Position numbers and translations under genes: made by a program. From positions 930,001 through 994,000 of the forward strand of contig NZ_CP136136.1 in the NCBI RefSeq assembly GCF_038024875.1: 64,000 bases of DNA. The letters run 5' to 3'. The notes below the pieces were generated by a model. It worked only from the letters and a program-made list of their open reading frames with translations. It was not told the origin of the DNA and searched no databases. Origin of the DNA: Gordonia rubripertincta (lineage in GTDB: Bacteria; Actinomycetota; Actinomycetes; Mycobacteriales; Mycobacteriaceae). This document shows, in pieces, positions 50,244 through 58,947 of the stretch. Each line of letters opens with the position of its first letter. The stretch's first letter is position 1.

Positions 50244-51371
50244 TCAGTAGTCGTCTTCCCCGTAGACGATCATGCCGCGAATGTTGTTGCCCGCCAGCAT
50301 GTCGTCATAGGCCTCGTTGATCTGGTCGAGCCGGTAGGTGTTGGTCACCAGATCATCGAGGTTCAGCTTGCCCGCGCGGTACTCGTTCAGTAGCGCCGGG
50401 ACCTGGGTCCGCGGGCTGGCACCACCGAAGATGGCGCCCTGCACCCGCTTCTGCAGGAGGGTGAGCTCGAAGAGGTTCATCTGGGCGTCCATCGCTTGGA
50501 AGTTGCCCATGCCCACCACGACGACCTGTCCGCCCTTGCCGGTGAGGGCGAGAGCGGGGGCGATCATCGAGCCGTCGATCTCGCCGACGGTGAGGATGGT
50601 GGTGTTGGCCATCCGGCCCCAGGTGATGTCGCCGATGGCTTCGAGCGCGTCCTCCATCGACGCGAAAGTGTGTGTCGCACCGAGCTTCTCGGCCATCTGC
50701 AGCTTAAAGGGCACCGGGTCGACGGCGATGACGTTGCGTGCACCGGCGGCCGCGGCGCCCTGGACCGAGTTGATGCCGACACCGCCGATGCCGACCACCA
50801 CGACCGTGTCGCCGGCATGCGTGCCGCCGATCTCGACCGCCGAACCCCAGCCGGTCGCCACACCGCATCCGAGGAGGGCTGCGGCCTGCAGTGGGATGTC
50901 GTCCTCGATCTTCACCAGTGACGCCTGGTTGACCGTGATGTAGGGCGCGAACGTGCCGAGCATGCACATCTGCACGAGCGGCAGACCGTCATGGGTGTGC
51001 GCCCGGTTGGTGTCGTCGGAGATGGACAAGCCGGTCAGCAGGCGCGCACCCTCGTCGCAGATGTTCTGCTGACCGCGCGAACACGGCTCACAGGTCCCGC
51101 ATGCCGGGATGAACGCAGTGACGACGTGGTCGCCCTCCTTGAGACGGGTGACACCCGGACCGACCTTGGTCACGACGCCGGCGCCCTCGTGTCCGCCCAG
51201 CACCGGCATCGGCGCCGGACTGTCACCGGTGCGGAGGTGATGGTCGCTGTGGCAGAGACCCGAGCTGACGAGCTTCACCTGGACTTCGCCTGCCACCGGG
51301 TCACCGAGCTCGAACTCCTCGATCTGCCACATCTCACCCGGATTGCGGAGAACTGCACCTTTGGTCTTCAC
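50244..51371 (-). CDS. NDMA-dependent alcohol dehydrogenase (zinc MDR, nicotinoprotein type)
   Basis: Medium-chain zinc alcohol dehydrogenase of 375 residues. Catalytic zinc Cys in SSGLCHSDHH and His in GGHEGAGVV; structural zinc lobe CGTCEPCSRGQQNIC; coenzyme loop VVVVGIGGVGINSVQGA. The sequence follows the actinobacterial group that keeps NAD(H) tightly bound and uses N,N-dimethyl-4-nitrosoaniline as artificial acceptor; whether it is a nicotinoprotein is inferred from family. It is divergent from the second MMPL gene, with a CRP/GlxR-like palindrome in the gap. Confidence 0.9.
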   Translation of the reverse strand: MKTKGAVLRNPGEMWQIEEFELGDPVAGEVQVKLVSSGLCHSDHHLRTGDSPAPMPVLGGHEGAGVVTKVGPGVTRLKEGDHVVTAFIPACGTCEPCSRGQQNICDEGARLLTGLSISDDTNRAHTHDGLPLVQMCMLGTFAPYITVNQASLVKIEDDIPLQAAALLGCGVATGWGSAVEIGGTHAGDTVVVVGIGGVGINSVQGAAAAGARNVIAVDPVPFKLQMAEKLGATHTFASMEDALEAIGDITWGRMANTTILTVGEIDGSMIAPALALTGKGGQVVVVGMGNFQAMDAQMNLFELTLLQKRVQGAIFGGASPRTQVPALLNEYRAGKLNLDDLVTNTYRLDQINEAYDDMLAGNNIRGMIVYGEDDY

Positions 51372-51480
51372 GTGTGCTCCTTGCTCGTGCCGCCCCGGAA
51401 CAGGGCGTTAGATATCGCCGTCTGCTTATGCGACGTACATCACATGTTGGTCCAAGTCCTCGGTCGCCGCAGCCAATTCA

Positions 51481-51496
51481 CGTGATCGGTGTCACG
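51481..51496. promoter_or_regulatory. CRP/GlxR-like palindrome between adh and the MMPL gene
   Basis: CGTGA-TCGGTG-TCACG is a perfect palindrome in the arms with the CRP/GlxR core GTGA-N6-TCAC. It is 111 bases from the dehydrogenase start and 109 from the MMPL start, so it could serve either. Confidence 0.6.
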
Positions 51497-51509
51497 CGTT
51501 CCCACTGCG

Positions 51510-51530
51510 GCCATCCGGCTCCCGGATGGC
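51510..51530. other. Hairpin in the adh-MMPL intergenic region
   Basis: GCCATCCGG, loop ctc, CCGGATGGC: perfect 9-base arms, 14 bases from the CRP-like site. The role is unknown: 5' leader structure of the MMPL transcript or a second operator. Confidence 0.5.
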
Positions 51531-51604
51531 ACCGAATCGGTTGCATGCGACCGCCCTCGAGCCCTTCCTCCGCACGTGCGGAAAAGGCATGGAACGATGA
51601 CCCC

Positions 51605-53734
51605 ATGCCGGACAAGACCGTTTCGAGTCCCCGTCCCACCCGCAGGCTCCGCTGGCTCATCCCCGCCCTGCTCCTTCTGGGCTGGTTGATCGTCGGCGGC
51701 ATCACGGGCCCGTTCGCCGGCAAGCTGGCGGGCGTCGCGAGCAACGACAACAGTTCGTTCCTCCCCGCCTCGGCCGAGTCGACGCAGGTCCAGAATCTGC
51801 TGGCCGACTTCCAGGACACCGACGAGATCCCCGCCATCGTCATCGCGGAACGCTCCAGCGGGATCACGCCCGGTGACCTCGAGTTCCTGCGCACCACCAC
51901 GGCCGACCTGGCCGGCACGCCCGGTTTCGGTCCGGCGGTCTCCCCGCCGATCCCGTCGCAGGACGGCCAGGCCGCCCAGCTCTTCGTCCCGATCCAGAGC
52001 GCCGGCGAACCCGCCGACACTGTCGAGATCCTGCGCGACAAGCTGGCGAACGCACCGGACGGTCTGACGGTCGCGGTCACCGGTCCCGCGGGCCAGGTCG
52101 CCGACCTCGGCGAGGCCTTCGCCGGCATCGACGGCCTGCTGCTGCTGGTCGCGGGCGCCGTCGTGATCCTGATCCTGATCGTCGTCTACCGCAGCCCCAT
52201 CCTGCCGTTCGTGGTGGTCATCTCCGCGGTTTTCGCCCTCGGACTCGCATCGGGACTCGTCTACTTCCTGACCAAGCAGGGCGTGCTCGACCTCAACGGT
52301 CAGAGCCAGGGCATCCTGTTCATCCTCGTCTTCGGGGCCGCGACGGACTACGCGCTGCTGCTCGTGTCCCGGTATCGCGAGGAACTGATAGCCACCGAGG
52401 ACAAATACGCCGCGATCAAGCAGGCGTGGCGCGCGACGATCGAGCCGGTCGCGGCGTCGGCGGGCACGGTCATCGCCGGTGTCCTGTGTCTGCTGTTGTC
52501 GGATCTGAACTCCAACAAGAGCCTCGGTCCGGTCGCCGCGATCGGCATCGTCGCGTCTTTCCTGGCGTCGATGACCTTTTTGCCGGCCGCGCTCGCGCTG
52601 CTCGGCCGCGCCGCGTTCTGGCCCCTCCGCCCCAAGTACGCGCCGGAGACCTCGGCCGACAGCGGCGCCACCCACCGCCTGTGGAAGCGCATCGCCGACG
52701 CGGTCGCGTCCAAGCCGCGTGCCATCTGGGCCGGCACGTTGATCGTGCTGCTCATCGGCGCGGCGTTCGCCCCGACCTTCAAGGCCGACGGCATCGCGTC
52801 GACGGACTTCTTCATGGGCACGGTCGAGTCGGTGGAGGGCGCCGAGATCCAGGCCAAGCACTTCGACGCCGGTAGCGGCACGCCCACCTACGTCATCGCC
52901 GACCAGGCCGCCGGCACCGCGGTGCTCGACGCGGTCCGTGCGACCGACGGGGTGGCCAACGCCGAACTGCTCACCGAAGGCGACGCCCCGAAGGTCGTCG
53001 ACGGCAAGGTCGCGATCACCGCGACGCTGACCGACAACGCCGAGTCGCTCGCCGCCCAGGACACCGTCTCCGACATCCGCTCGGCGGTGGACTCGGTCCC
53101 GAACGCCGACGCGCTGGTCGGTGGAACCACGGCCATCGACCTCGACACCCGCGAGACGTCGATCCACGACCGCAACCTGATCATCCCGATCGTGCTGATC
53201 GTGGTCTTCCTCGTGCTGGTCGCACTGCTCCGCAGCATCCTGGCGCCGGCCATCCTGCTGGCGACCACGGTGCTGTCCTTCGCGACGACGCTGGGCGTGG
53301 CGGCACTGCTGTTCAACGGTCCGTTCGGATTCCCCGGTGCAGACCCGGTGGTCCCGCTGTTCGCCTTCGTGTTCCTCGTGGCACTCGGCATCGACTACAA
53401 CATCTTCCTGATGACCCGAGTGCGCGAGGAAGCACTCCGGCACGGGACCCGGATCGGCATGATCCGCGGCCTGACCGCGACCGGCGGCGTCATCACCTCG
53501 GCCGGCGTCGTGCTGGCGGCGACCTTCGCGGCACTCGCCGTGATCCCGCTGCTGTTCCTCGCACAGGTGGCGTTCCTGGTGGCGTTCGGCGTCCTCATCG
53601 ACACGCTCATCGTGCGCACACTCCTGGTGCCTGCGCTGACCCTCGACATCGGTCGCAAGATCTGGTGGCCGAGTGCGCTGGCCAAGCGCGAAGAAGACGA
53701 CACGACACCGGAGCCCGTTCTCGACAAGGCGTAA
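51605..53734 (+). CDS. MMPL/RND family transporter (not MmpL3)
   Basis: RND-superfamily exporter of 709 residues with two bundles: a first span at WLIPALLLLGWLIVGGI, the porter loop to about residue 180, spans with VFGAATDYALLLVSRYREE and later VFLVALGIDYNIFLMTRVREEA. The paired Asp-Tyr motifs are present in both halves. Shorter than MmpL3 and without the long C-terminal tail, it resembles the compact MMPL proteins of Streptomyces and Gordonia. The ATG at 51605 was chosen because it begins the Arg-rich segment before span 1. Divergent from adh. Substrate unknown; lipids or small hydrophobic compounds are typical. Confidence 0.9.
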   Translation: MPDKTVSSPRPTRRLRWLIPALLLLGWLIVGGITGPFAGKLAGVASNDNSSFLPASAESTQVQNLLADFQDTDEIPAIVIAERSSGITPGDLEFLRTTTADLAGTPGFGPAVSPPIPSQDGQAAQLFVPIQSAGEPADTVEILRDKLANAPDGLTVAVTGPAGQVADLGEAFAGIDGLLLLVAGAVVILILIVVYRSPILPFVVVISAVFALGLASGLVYFLTKQGVLDLNGQSQGILFILVFGAATDYALLLVSRYREELIATEDKYAAIKQAWRATIEPVAASAGTVIAGVLCLLLSDLNSNKSLGPVAAIGIVASFLASMTFLPAALALLGRAAFWPLRPKYAPETSADSGATHRLWKRIADAVASKPRAIWAGTLIVLLIGAAFAPTFKADGIASTDFFMGTVESVEGAEIQAKHFDAGSGTPTYVIADQAAGTAVLDAVRATDGVANAELLTEGDAPKVVDGKVAITATLTDNAESLAAQDTVSDIRSAVDSVPNADALVGGTTAIDLDTRETSIHDRNLIIPIVLIVVFLVLVALLRSILAPAILLATTVLSFATTLGVAALLFNGPFGFPGADPVVPLFAFVFLVALGIDYNIFLMTRVREEALRHGTRIGMIRGLTATGGVITSAGVVLAATFAALAVIPLLFLAQVAFLVAFGVLIDTLIVRTLLVPALTLDIGRKIWWPSALAKREEDDTTPEPVLDKA

Positions 53735-53748
53735 CATGAGCTACGGCA

Positions 53749-53760
53749 AGCGAATTCGCT
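53749..53760. repeat. 12-base palindrome after the MMPL gene
   Basis: AGCGAATTCGCT, 15 bases beyond the MMPL stop, followed by a 7-base inverted repeat (ACCTGAC 53763-53769, GTCAGGT 53795-53801) just upstream of the R2-like oxidase gene. Candidate terminator or operator. Confidence 0.45.
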
Positions 53761-53836
53761 GAACCTGACACTGTTCGCAGGGGAAAGCGTTAGCGTCAGG
53801 TATTCGTACTCTCCACGGCAGTTGGCTGGTGATCTC

Positions 53837-54793
53837 ATGACGCTTATCGAGCACAAGGAAGAGGGCCGCCAGGACTTCTCCTCGTTGCGACCGGGAGGTC
53901 TCAACTGGGACTCGTTTCCGTTGCGTCTCTTCATCAAAGGCAACGCCCGCTTCTGGGACCCGACGGCGATCGACTTCTCGCGGGACGCCCAGGACTGGGT
54001 CGAGCTGAACGACGAGCAACGCCGTAGCGCAACGTATCTCGTGAGTCAGTTCATCGCGGGCGAGGAGGCGGTGACCGAGGACATCCAGCCCTTCATGAAG
54101 GCGATGTCCACCGAGGGCCGCTTCGGCGACGAGATGTACCTGACCCAGTTCTGTTTCGAAGAGGCCAAGCACACCCAGGTCTTCCGGATGTGGATGGACT
54201 CCGTCGGCCTCCAAGAAGACCTCCAGGCGTTCGTCGCGGAGAACCCCTTCTATCGCCGGCTGTTCTACGAGGAGCTGCCGGAGTCGCTGCACGCCCTGGA
54301 GCACGACGCGTCGCCACGCAACCAGATCCGCGCCAGCGTCACCTACAACCACGTCATCGAGGGCAGCCTGGCGCTGACGGGTTACCACGCCTGGCAGAAG
54401 GTCTGCACGCGCTACGACATCTTCCCCGGCATGCAGAAGCTGATCCGCTTCATCAGCGACGACGAGCGTCGCCACATGGCGTGGGGCACCTTCACCTGCC
54501 GCCGGCACGTCGCCGCCGACGACTCGCTCTGGGCCACCGTCGGCGAACGCATGGACGAGCTCCTCCCACTGGCGCTCGGCATGATCGACTGGGTCAACCA
54601 GCAGTTCGAGGAGCAACCCTTCGGCCTCGACAACAACGAATTCCTCACCTACGCCGCCGACCGCGCCCAACGCCGACTCTCCGCCATCGAATCCGCCCGC
54701 GGACGCTCGGTCGCCGACATCGACGTCGACTACTCCCCCGAAGTCCTCGAGGACGCCATGGGCGAGGACGACGCGGTGCGGTTGCAGATGTAG
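53837..54793 (+). CDS. R2-like ligand-binding oxidase (R2lox, Rv0233-like)
   Basis: Ferritin-like heterodinuclear Mn/Fe oxidase of 318 residues, related to ribonucleotide reductase R2 but without a catalytic radical role. All ligands are present: Glu76, Glu109, His112, Glu175, Glu210, His213. The Val79 and Tyr170 pair, which forms an ether crosslink in the M. tuberculosis enzyme, is also there, with a constant offset of eight residues from the Rv0233 numbering I recall (Val71-Tyr162). This supports R2lox rather than NrdB, despite database naming. It binds a long-chain fatty acid. The ATG at 53837 fits the family start. Confidence 0.92.
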   Translation: MTLIEHKEEGRQDFSSLRPGGLNWDSFPLRLFIKGNARFWDPTAIDFSRDAQDWVELNDEQRRSATYLVSQFIAGEEAVTEDIQPFMKAMSTEGRFGDEMYLTQFCFEEAKHTQVFRMWMDSVGLQEDLQAFVAENPFYRRLFYEELPESLHALEHDASPRNQIRASVTYNHVIEGSLALTGYHAWQKVCTRYDIFPGMQKLIRFISDDERRHMAWGTFTCRRHVAADDSLWATVGERMDELLPLALGMIDWVNQQFEEQPFGLDNNEFLTYAADRAQRRLSAIESARGRSVADIDVDYSPEVLEDAMGEDDAVRLQM

Positions 54794-54871
54794 GTTCGTC
54801 GCCCGGCGTCGAGATCCACCACCCACGCGTCGACGGTCCCCGGCGTGCCCTGACACAGGTGGATCGGAGAA

Positions 54872-54900
54872 TTGTCGGCATTCCACATGTGATCTATCCT
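54872..54900 (+). promoter_or_regulatory. Promoter of the antitoxin-toxin-like pair
   Basis: TTGTCG (54872-54877), 17 bases, TATCCT (54895-54900), giving a start site near 54907. A palindrome CACATGTG lies between the boxes and could be an autoregulatory site. An AGGAGG precedes the GTG start at 54923. Confidence 0.6.
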
Positions 54901-54922
54901 GTGTTCCAGGAGGTGATCGGAA

Positions 54923-55315
54923 GTGTCAATCACCGGTGCGCACCCAGATCTCGCGGCCTTCAACGAGGCAACCCGCATGTCGGACGCCGAGCTGGTATCA
55001 GCCTTACGAGACCTGCTCGGCGCGAAGCTCGTCGCTTATCTCGGCACCGTCAAGGAAACCCGCGCGGTCCGGCAGTGGGCCGACGGTAGCCGTGCAATCG
55101 CCAACCCGACCGATAAAGAGCGTCTGCGAATCGCCTACCGCGCGGCCCGGATCATCTCTGAACGCGACAGTCCCACCGTGGCACAGGCTTGGTTTCAAGG
55201 ACTCAATCCCATACTCGACGACACGTCGCCCGCACGAGCCCTTCGTGACGGGGACCTGGACACCGAGGGACCCCGGGTTCTGGGTGCAGCGCGCCAGTTT
55301 GCCGCGGTTGGATGA
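54923..55315 (+). CDS. MbcA/ParS/Xre-type antitoxin-like protein
   Basis: Protein of 130 residues with two parts: an N-terminal helical DNA-binding region (LLGAKLVAYLGTVKETRAVRQW) and a C-terminal toxin-binding region (VAQAWFQGLNPILDDTSPAR, then DTEGPRVLGAARQF) typical of DUF2384-type antitoxins that neutralise RES toxins. GTG start with AGGAGG upstream. The next gene overlaps by ATGA, the usual antitoxin-first order of MbcA-MbcT systems. The family call rests on visible motifs. Confidence 0.72.
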   Translation: MSITGAHPDLAAFNEATRMSDAELVSALRDLLGAKLVAYLGTVKETRAVRQWADGSRAIANPTDKERLRIAYRAARIISERDSPTVAQAWFQGLNPILDDTSPARALRDGDLDTEGPRVLGAARQFAAVG

Positions 55316-55635
55316 GCGAAGCGTCCGCTCTCGGCTCGATCGCGTATGCGTCCCGCGAGGTACAGATCCACCGGGTCCGCTACCGGCCGGACGTCTGGAA
55401 ATGGACCCCGTGGCAATACGCCGTCGACCAACTCGCGACGCCGACCGGTCGACCTGTCACGGGAATCGAGTTCAGCTCACGTCATGCAGACAATTGCCGG
55501 CTCTGGGGCGTGTTCGAGCGGGACGCCGACACCGACCTCGCCATCGTGCCGACACCGATGAACGAACCGGTCGATCCGTTCGACCCCGACCTCGTCGAGG
55601 CCATGAGGCTTCTCGACGTCGAGTGGGCCAACTAG
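55312..55635 (+). CDS. RES-like toxin fragment or miniature RES protein
   Basis: Protein of 107 residues coupled to the antitoxin-like gene (ATGA). Its middle part, GRPVTGIEFSSRHADNCRLW then GVFERDAD, resembles the C-terminal half of RES NAD+-degrading toxins (the Ser/Arg-His region and the Leu-Phe strand), and the tail PVDPFDPDLVEAMRLLDVEW matches the last helices. The first 90-100 residues of a normal RES domain (about 150-200 residues), with the catalytic Arg and Glu, are not there. Either the toxin was truncated and is inactive, leaving the antitoxin as an orphan, or it is a divergent small RES. The reading frame is intact. Confidence 0.55.
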   Translation: MSEASALGSIAYASREVQIHRVRYRPDVWKWTPWQYAVDQLATPTGRPVTGIEFSSRHADNCRLWGVFERDADTDLAIVPTPMNEPVDPFDPDLVEAMRLLDVEWAN

Positions 55636-55644
55636 TCGCGTCGG

Positions 55645-56256
55645 CTACTTCGCGTCGAGATCCACCGCCCGGTCACACCGAGCGTCGACGAGCCGCCGCT
55701 GGTGACTGACCAGCACCATCCCGGCCCCGGCGTCGACCAGCTCTTGGAGAAGGCCGATCACCGCCCGCGCCGAGATCGGGTCGAGCATGGCGGTGGGCTC
55801 ATCGCACAGGACGAACCGCGGCGTTTGCACGAGCAGCCGACCGATGCACGCGCGTTGGAGCTGGCCGTCGGAGACCTGCGAGGGGAAGCGGTCGAGAAGA
55901 GCGCGGTCGAGACCCACGCGTGCGGCGATCTCCTCCACGTCACAGAGCCGTCGCGTGATCGCGGCGGGTTCCGCGACGATCCTCCGCAAGGTCCAGCGCG
56001 GGTTGGCGACGACCCGGGGATGCTGCGCGAGGAGTCCGACGGTCCCCGGGCGCGGTTCCCCACCACGCTGTTCGACGGCGCCTGCCGCCGGTTCCGTCAG
56101 TCCGGCGAGGATGCGCAGCAGCGTCGTCTTCCCGCTGCCTGACCGGCCGACGACGCCGGTGATCGAGCCCGTGTCGACGGCGATGTCGAGGTCGGCGAAG
56201 ACCTCGCGGTCACCGAATCGCGCGGTCAGGCCTCTGCCGGCGAGTGTCGCCGTCAT
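55645..56256 (-). CDS. ABC transporter ATPase (peptide/nickel type, second ATPase)
   Basis: Compact ATP-binding subunit of 203 residues, shorter than most DppF/NikE proteins. Walker A GRSGSGKTT (residues 37-45), a variant signature VSDGQLQR instead of LSGGQ, and Walker B FVLCDEPTAMLD are visible, with the His switch in VLVSHQ. Last gene of a five-gene operon with ATGA or GTGA overlaps at every junction. Missing the C-terminal oligopeptide-transporter extension with its Fe-S Cys, so probably adapted to small ligands. Confidence 0.88.
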   Translation of the reverse strand: MTATLAGRGLTARFGDREVFADLDIAVDTGSITGVVGRSGSGKTTLLRILAGLTEPAAGAVEQRGGEPRPGTVGLLAQHPRVVANPRWTLRRIVAEPAAITRRLCDVEEIAARVGLDRALLDRFPSQVSDGQLQRACIGRLLVQTPRFVLCDEPTAMLDPISARAVIGLLQELVDAGAGMVLVSHQRRLVDARCDRAVDLDAK

Positions 56257-57011
56257 GCGACCGGCTCGAAGAAGGCAGCGACGTACTCATCGTCGGACGT
56301 TGCGAGGTCAGCGGCCGCACGATGATCGACGATGCGGCCGGCGCGCATGACCGCGACCGAATCACACCCCGCCCTCCGCAGGGTCTCCGTGTCATGGGTG
56401 ATCACCAGGACGGCGGCGCCGCGTCGAGCCGTCTCTGTCAGGAGTGCCCAAATCGCGGCCGCGAGGTCGGGGTCCAGGGCGGAGGTCGGTTCGTCGGCGA
56501 CCAGGACCTCGGGACCGCCGGCCAGGGCTGCGGCGATCGCGGCGCGTTGCGCCATGCCGCCGGACAGTTCGTGCGGGTAGAGCCGCAGCGCGTCTGGATC
56601 GAGATGCACCGCATGGCACAGCTCGACCGCGTCGCGCGCGCCGTCGAGGCCGGCGATCACCTCGTCGAGTTGGGAGCCGAGCGTGCGCACCGGCGTGAAC
56701 GAGGTCGCCGCCGACTGCGGCACAAACCCGACGCGACGGCCGCGGACCGCCCGCCAGCGCGGGTCTCGTCCGCCGATTTCGTGACCCAGGAAGGCGTCAT
56801 CGCCCAGGGCCAGGCGTCCGGTCACGCTCGATCCGGGCGGCAGCAGCCCGCAGATCGCCGCCGCGACCATTGACTTCCCGCAGCCCGACTCGCCGACGAG
56901 GGCGGTCATCGAACCGGCCGGCAGGTCCAGAGTCACGTCGTCGAGGACCCGCACGCGCTGGCGGCGTCGCGCGGTGACATCGACCGTCACCCCATCGAGA
57001 CGGGCGGTCAT
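56253..57011 (-). CDS. ABC transporter ATPase (peptide/nickel type, first ATPase)
   Basis: ATP-binding subunit of 252 residues. Walker A GESGCGKSM (residues 40-48), Q-loop GFVPQSAATSF, signature LSGGMAQR, Walker B VLVADEPTSALD, and His switch VLVITHD are intact. The start overlaps the upstream permease stop (ATGA), and the stop overlaps the next ATPase start. Works with the second ATPase as a heterodimer. Confidence 0.92.
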   Translation of the reverse strand: MTARLDGVTVDVTARRRQRVRVLDDVTLDLPAGSMTALVGESGCGKSMVAAAICGLLPPGSSVTGRLALGDDAFLGHEIGGRDPRWRAVRGRRVGFVPQSAATSFTPVRTLGSQLDEVIAGLDGARDAVELCHAVHLDPDALRLYPHELSGGMAQRAAIAAALAGGPEVLVADEPTSALDPDLAAAIWALLTETARRGAAVLVITHDTETLRRAGCDSVAVMRAGRIVDHRAAADLATSDDEYVAAFFEPVA

Positions 57012-57874
57012 CGCCACACCTCGCCGCTCGGCGGAAGCGTGGCGCGTCGCAGCGAGGCAGCCGCTCCCGAGCACGCGAGCGCGGTGAACAAGAGCGCCAC
57101 ACCGGGAACGACCAACGTCCACCAGGCGCCGGTGAGGACGTCGCCGCGGGCTTGACCGAGGAGCGTGCCCAGGCTCGCGGCGTCCGGAGACAGGCCGACG
57201 CCCAGGAACGACAGCGTCGTCTCGTGCCACACCGCGTGTGGGAGGAGCACCGTCATCGCGACCAACACCTGTCCGGACACCGCAGGCAGCAGGTGGCGGG
57301 TGGCGATGAACGCGCGCGAGGCACCGGCCAGGCGTGCGGTCTCCACCCATCCCGCCGAGGTCGCCTCGAGCAGCTCGGCACGCACCACCCGTGCCACGGC
57401 CGGCCAATGGGTGAGCGCGATCGAGGCGATGATCGCGAGGGGTTCGCCGCGCCACATCGCCGCGATCACGACACCCACGACCAGGTGCGGCAGCGCGTTC
57501 ACCCCATCGACGACACGCATCACGACCGCATCGACCCACCCGCCGGCGGTCACCGACGCGACTCCGACGACCACACCGAGGACGGTGGCCAGCACCGCGC
57601 AGGCGATGGCGATGAGCAATGAGATCCGCAGCCCCTCCGCGGTGCGGACGCCGAGGTCGTAGCCGGAATGATCGGTCCCCAGGAGTGCGCCACGGCCGGG
57701 GGCGCGCAGGGCCTGTGCGAAGTCGGCGGTCTGATCGCCGGCGACGAAAGGCCACCCCACGGCCAGCAGCGCGAACACACCGAGCACTACCCACGGCGCC
57801 ACAAGCGTGAATCGCTCGCGGGTTACGGCCCAATGACTTTCGTCGGAGATCGTCGATTGATGGACGGCTGTCAT
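57008..57874 (-). CDS. ABC transporter permease (DppC/NikC type)
   Basis: Inner-membrane permease of 288 residues with about six spans. N-terminal span VAPWVVLGVFALLAVGWPFV, a conserved GTDHSGYDLGVRTAEGLRIS segment before span 2, and the cytoplasmic coupling loop with VETARLAGASRAFIATRHLL. Starts within the stop of the other permease (ATGA overlap at 57871-57874). Confidence 0.92.
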   Translation of the reverse strand: MTAVHQSTISDESHWAVTRERFTLVAPWVVLGVFALLAVGWPFVAGDQTADFAQALRAPGRGALLGTDHSGYDLGVRTAEGLRISLLIAIACAVLATVLGVVVGVASVTAGGWVDAVVMRVVDGVNALPHLVVGVVIAAMWRGEPLAIIASIALTHWPAVARVVRAELLEATSAGWVETARLAGASRAFIATRHLLPAVSGQVLVAMTVLLPHAVWHETTLSFLGVGLSPDAASLGTLLGQARGDVLTGAWWTLVVPGVALLFTALACSGAAASLRRATLPPSGEVWR

Positions 57875-58947
57875 GCGCGCAATCCGATCCGCGGATCGAT
57901 CCAGACGGCGGCCACATCCGACAACGCCGACCCGATGAGCACGAGCACCGCGGACCCGACGGCAAGCGGTGCGAGAAGTGAGAAGTCGAGGGCCACCGCG
58001 GAATCGACGAGAGCTTCGGCGAGACCCGGCCAGCCGAAGACGGTTTCGACGATGGCGGCACCGGCGATGAGCTCCGGCAGCCGTGTTCCGAGCAGCGCAA
58101 GGGTCGGCAGCACCGACACCGGCACGATGTGTCCGCGCAACAACCTCCATCCGCCCACGCCGCGGGCACGTGCGCCCCGCACCGCGTCGGACGCGGCAGC
58201 GTCGACGACCGCCGACCTCATCGTCAGCAGCAACCACGGGATCATCGAGATGGTCAACGCGAGGTAGGGCAGCACCGCGTGCGTGAGCAGACCGTCGAGC
58301 GAGTAGCCATCGCCCGGACGTCGTGCGCCCGAGGTGGGAAACCAGCCCAGCCCCACAGCGAAAGCGCTGACCAGCAGAAGGGATACGACGAACGGCGGTG
58401 TCGCGGCGAGTATCGCAGCCAGAGAGGTGCAGGCACGGTCGAGCAGACCGCCGCGTCGCATGCCGACCACGGCACCGAGGACGATCGCGATCACCGCAGC
58501 AGACAGCAACGCCGCGAACGACATTCCCAATGTGAACGGGAGCCGTTGACCGATCACGTCGGCCACCGGTTGACGCATGGTCGACGACCATCCCAGGTCT
58601 CCCCGGAACACCGCACCCCACCACTTCCACCAGGCCGTGAACCAGTGGTCGTCGAGGTCGTATGCCTGCGTCATGGCGTCCCGTTGCGCCCGCGTCGCCG
58701 ACTGGTACCTGTCGCCGAGATGCGCCGTGAGCGGATCGAACGGCGAGGCCGCGGCGAGCGCGAACACCCCCAGCGATACGAGAAGCACGGTCGGGATCAT
58801 CACCAGGAACCGGCGTCCGAGAAGTCGCATGGCCGTTCGAGAACCACCCCGGCGTCGACCGTATTCGCTTGTGCCGAGCGGATTCTCCGGTTCGGGACGC
58901 GGGCCCGCCGCGGGCCGCTCGGCGTCCGGCCGGATCCACGTGGTCAC
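57871..58947 (-). CDS. ABC transporter permease (DppB/NikB type)
   Basis: Inner-membrane permease of 358 residues if it starts at GTG 58947, which overlaps the stop of the substrate-binding gene (GTGA). An alternative ATG at 58830 would remove 39 polar residues and give the usual family start (MRLLGRRFLVMIPTVLL). Features: long periplasmic loop with AYDLDDHWFTAWWKWWGAVFRGDLG, the coupling motif VRGARARGVGGWRLLRGHIVP, and final spans around ALDFSLLAPLAVGSAVLVLIG. Part of the transporter with DppC-type permease, two ATPases and lipoprotein. Confidence 0.88.
   Translation of the reverse strand: MTTWIRPDAERPAAGPRPEPENPLGTSEYGRRRGGSRTAMRLLGRRFLVMIPTVLLVSLGVFALAAASPFDPLTAHLGDRYQSATRAQRDAMTQAYDLDDHWFTAWWKWWGAVFRGDLGWSSTMRQPVADVIGQRLPFTLGMSFAALLSAAVIAIVLGAVVGMRRGGLLDRACTSLAAILAATPPFVVSLLLVSAFAVGLGWFPTSGARRPGDGYSLDGLLTHAVLPYLALTISMIPWLLLTMRSAVVDAAASDAVRGARARGVGGWRLLRGHIVPVSVLPTLALLGTRLPELIAGAAIVETVFGWPGLAEALVDSAVALDFSLLAPLAVGSAVLVLIGSALSDVAAVWIDPRIGLRA

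Noticed and set aside
51440..53737. Long minus-strand frame opposite the MMPL gene
   Set aside because: Low-complexity mirror frame; MMPL motifs are on the plus strand.
54936..55709. 257-codon plus-strand frame across the antitoxin-toxin-like pair
   Set aside because: Runs through both coupled genes in another frame, with Arg/Pro/Ser-rich shadow composition and no domain.
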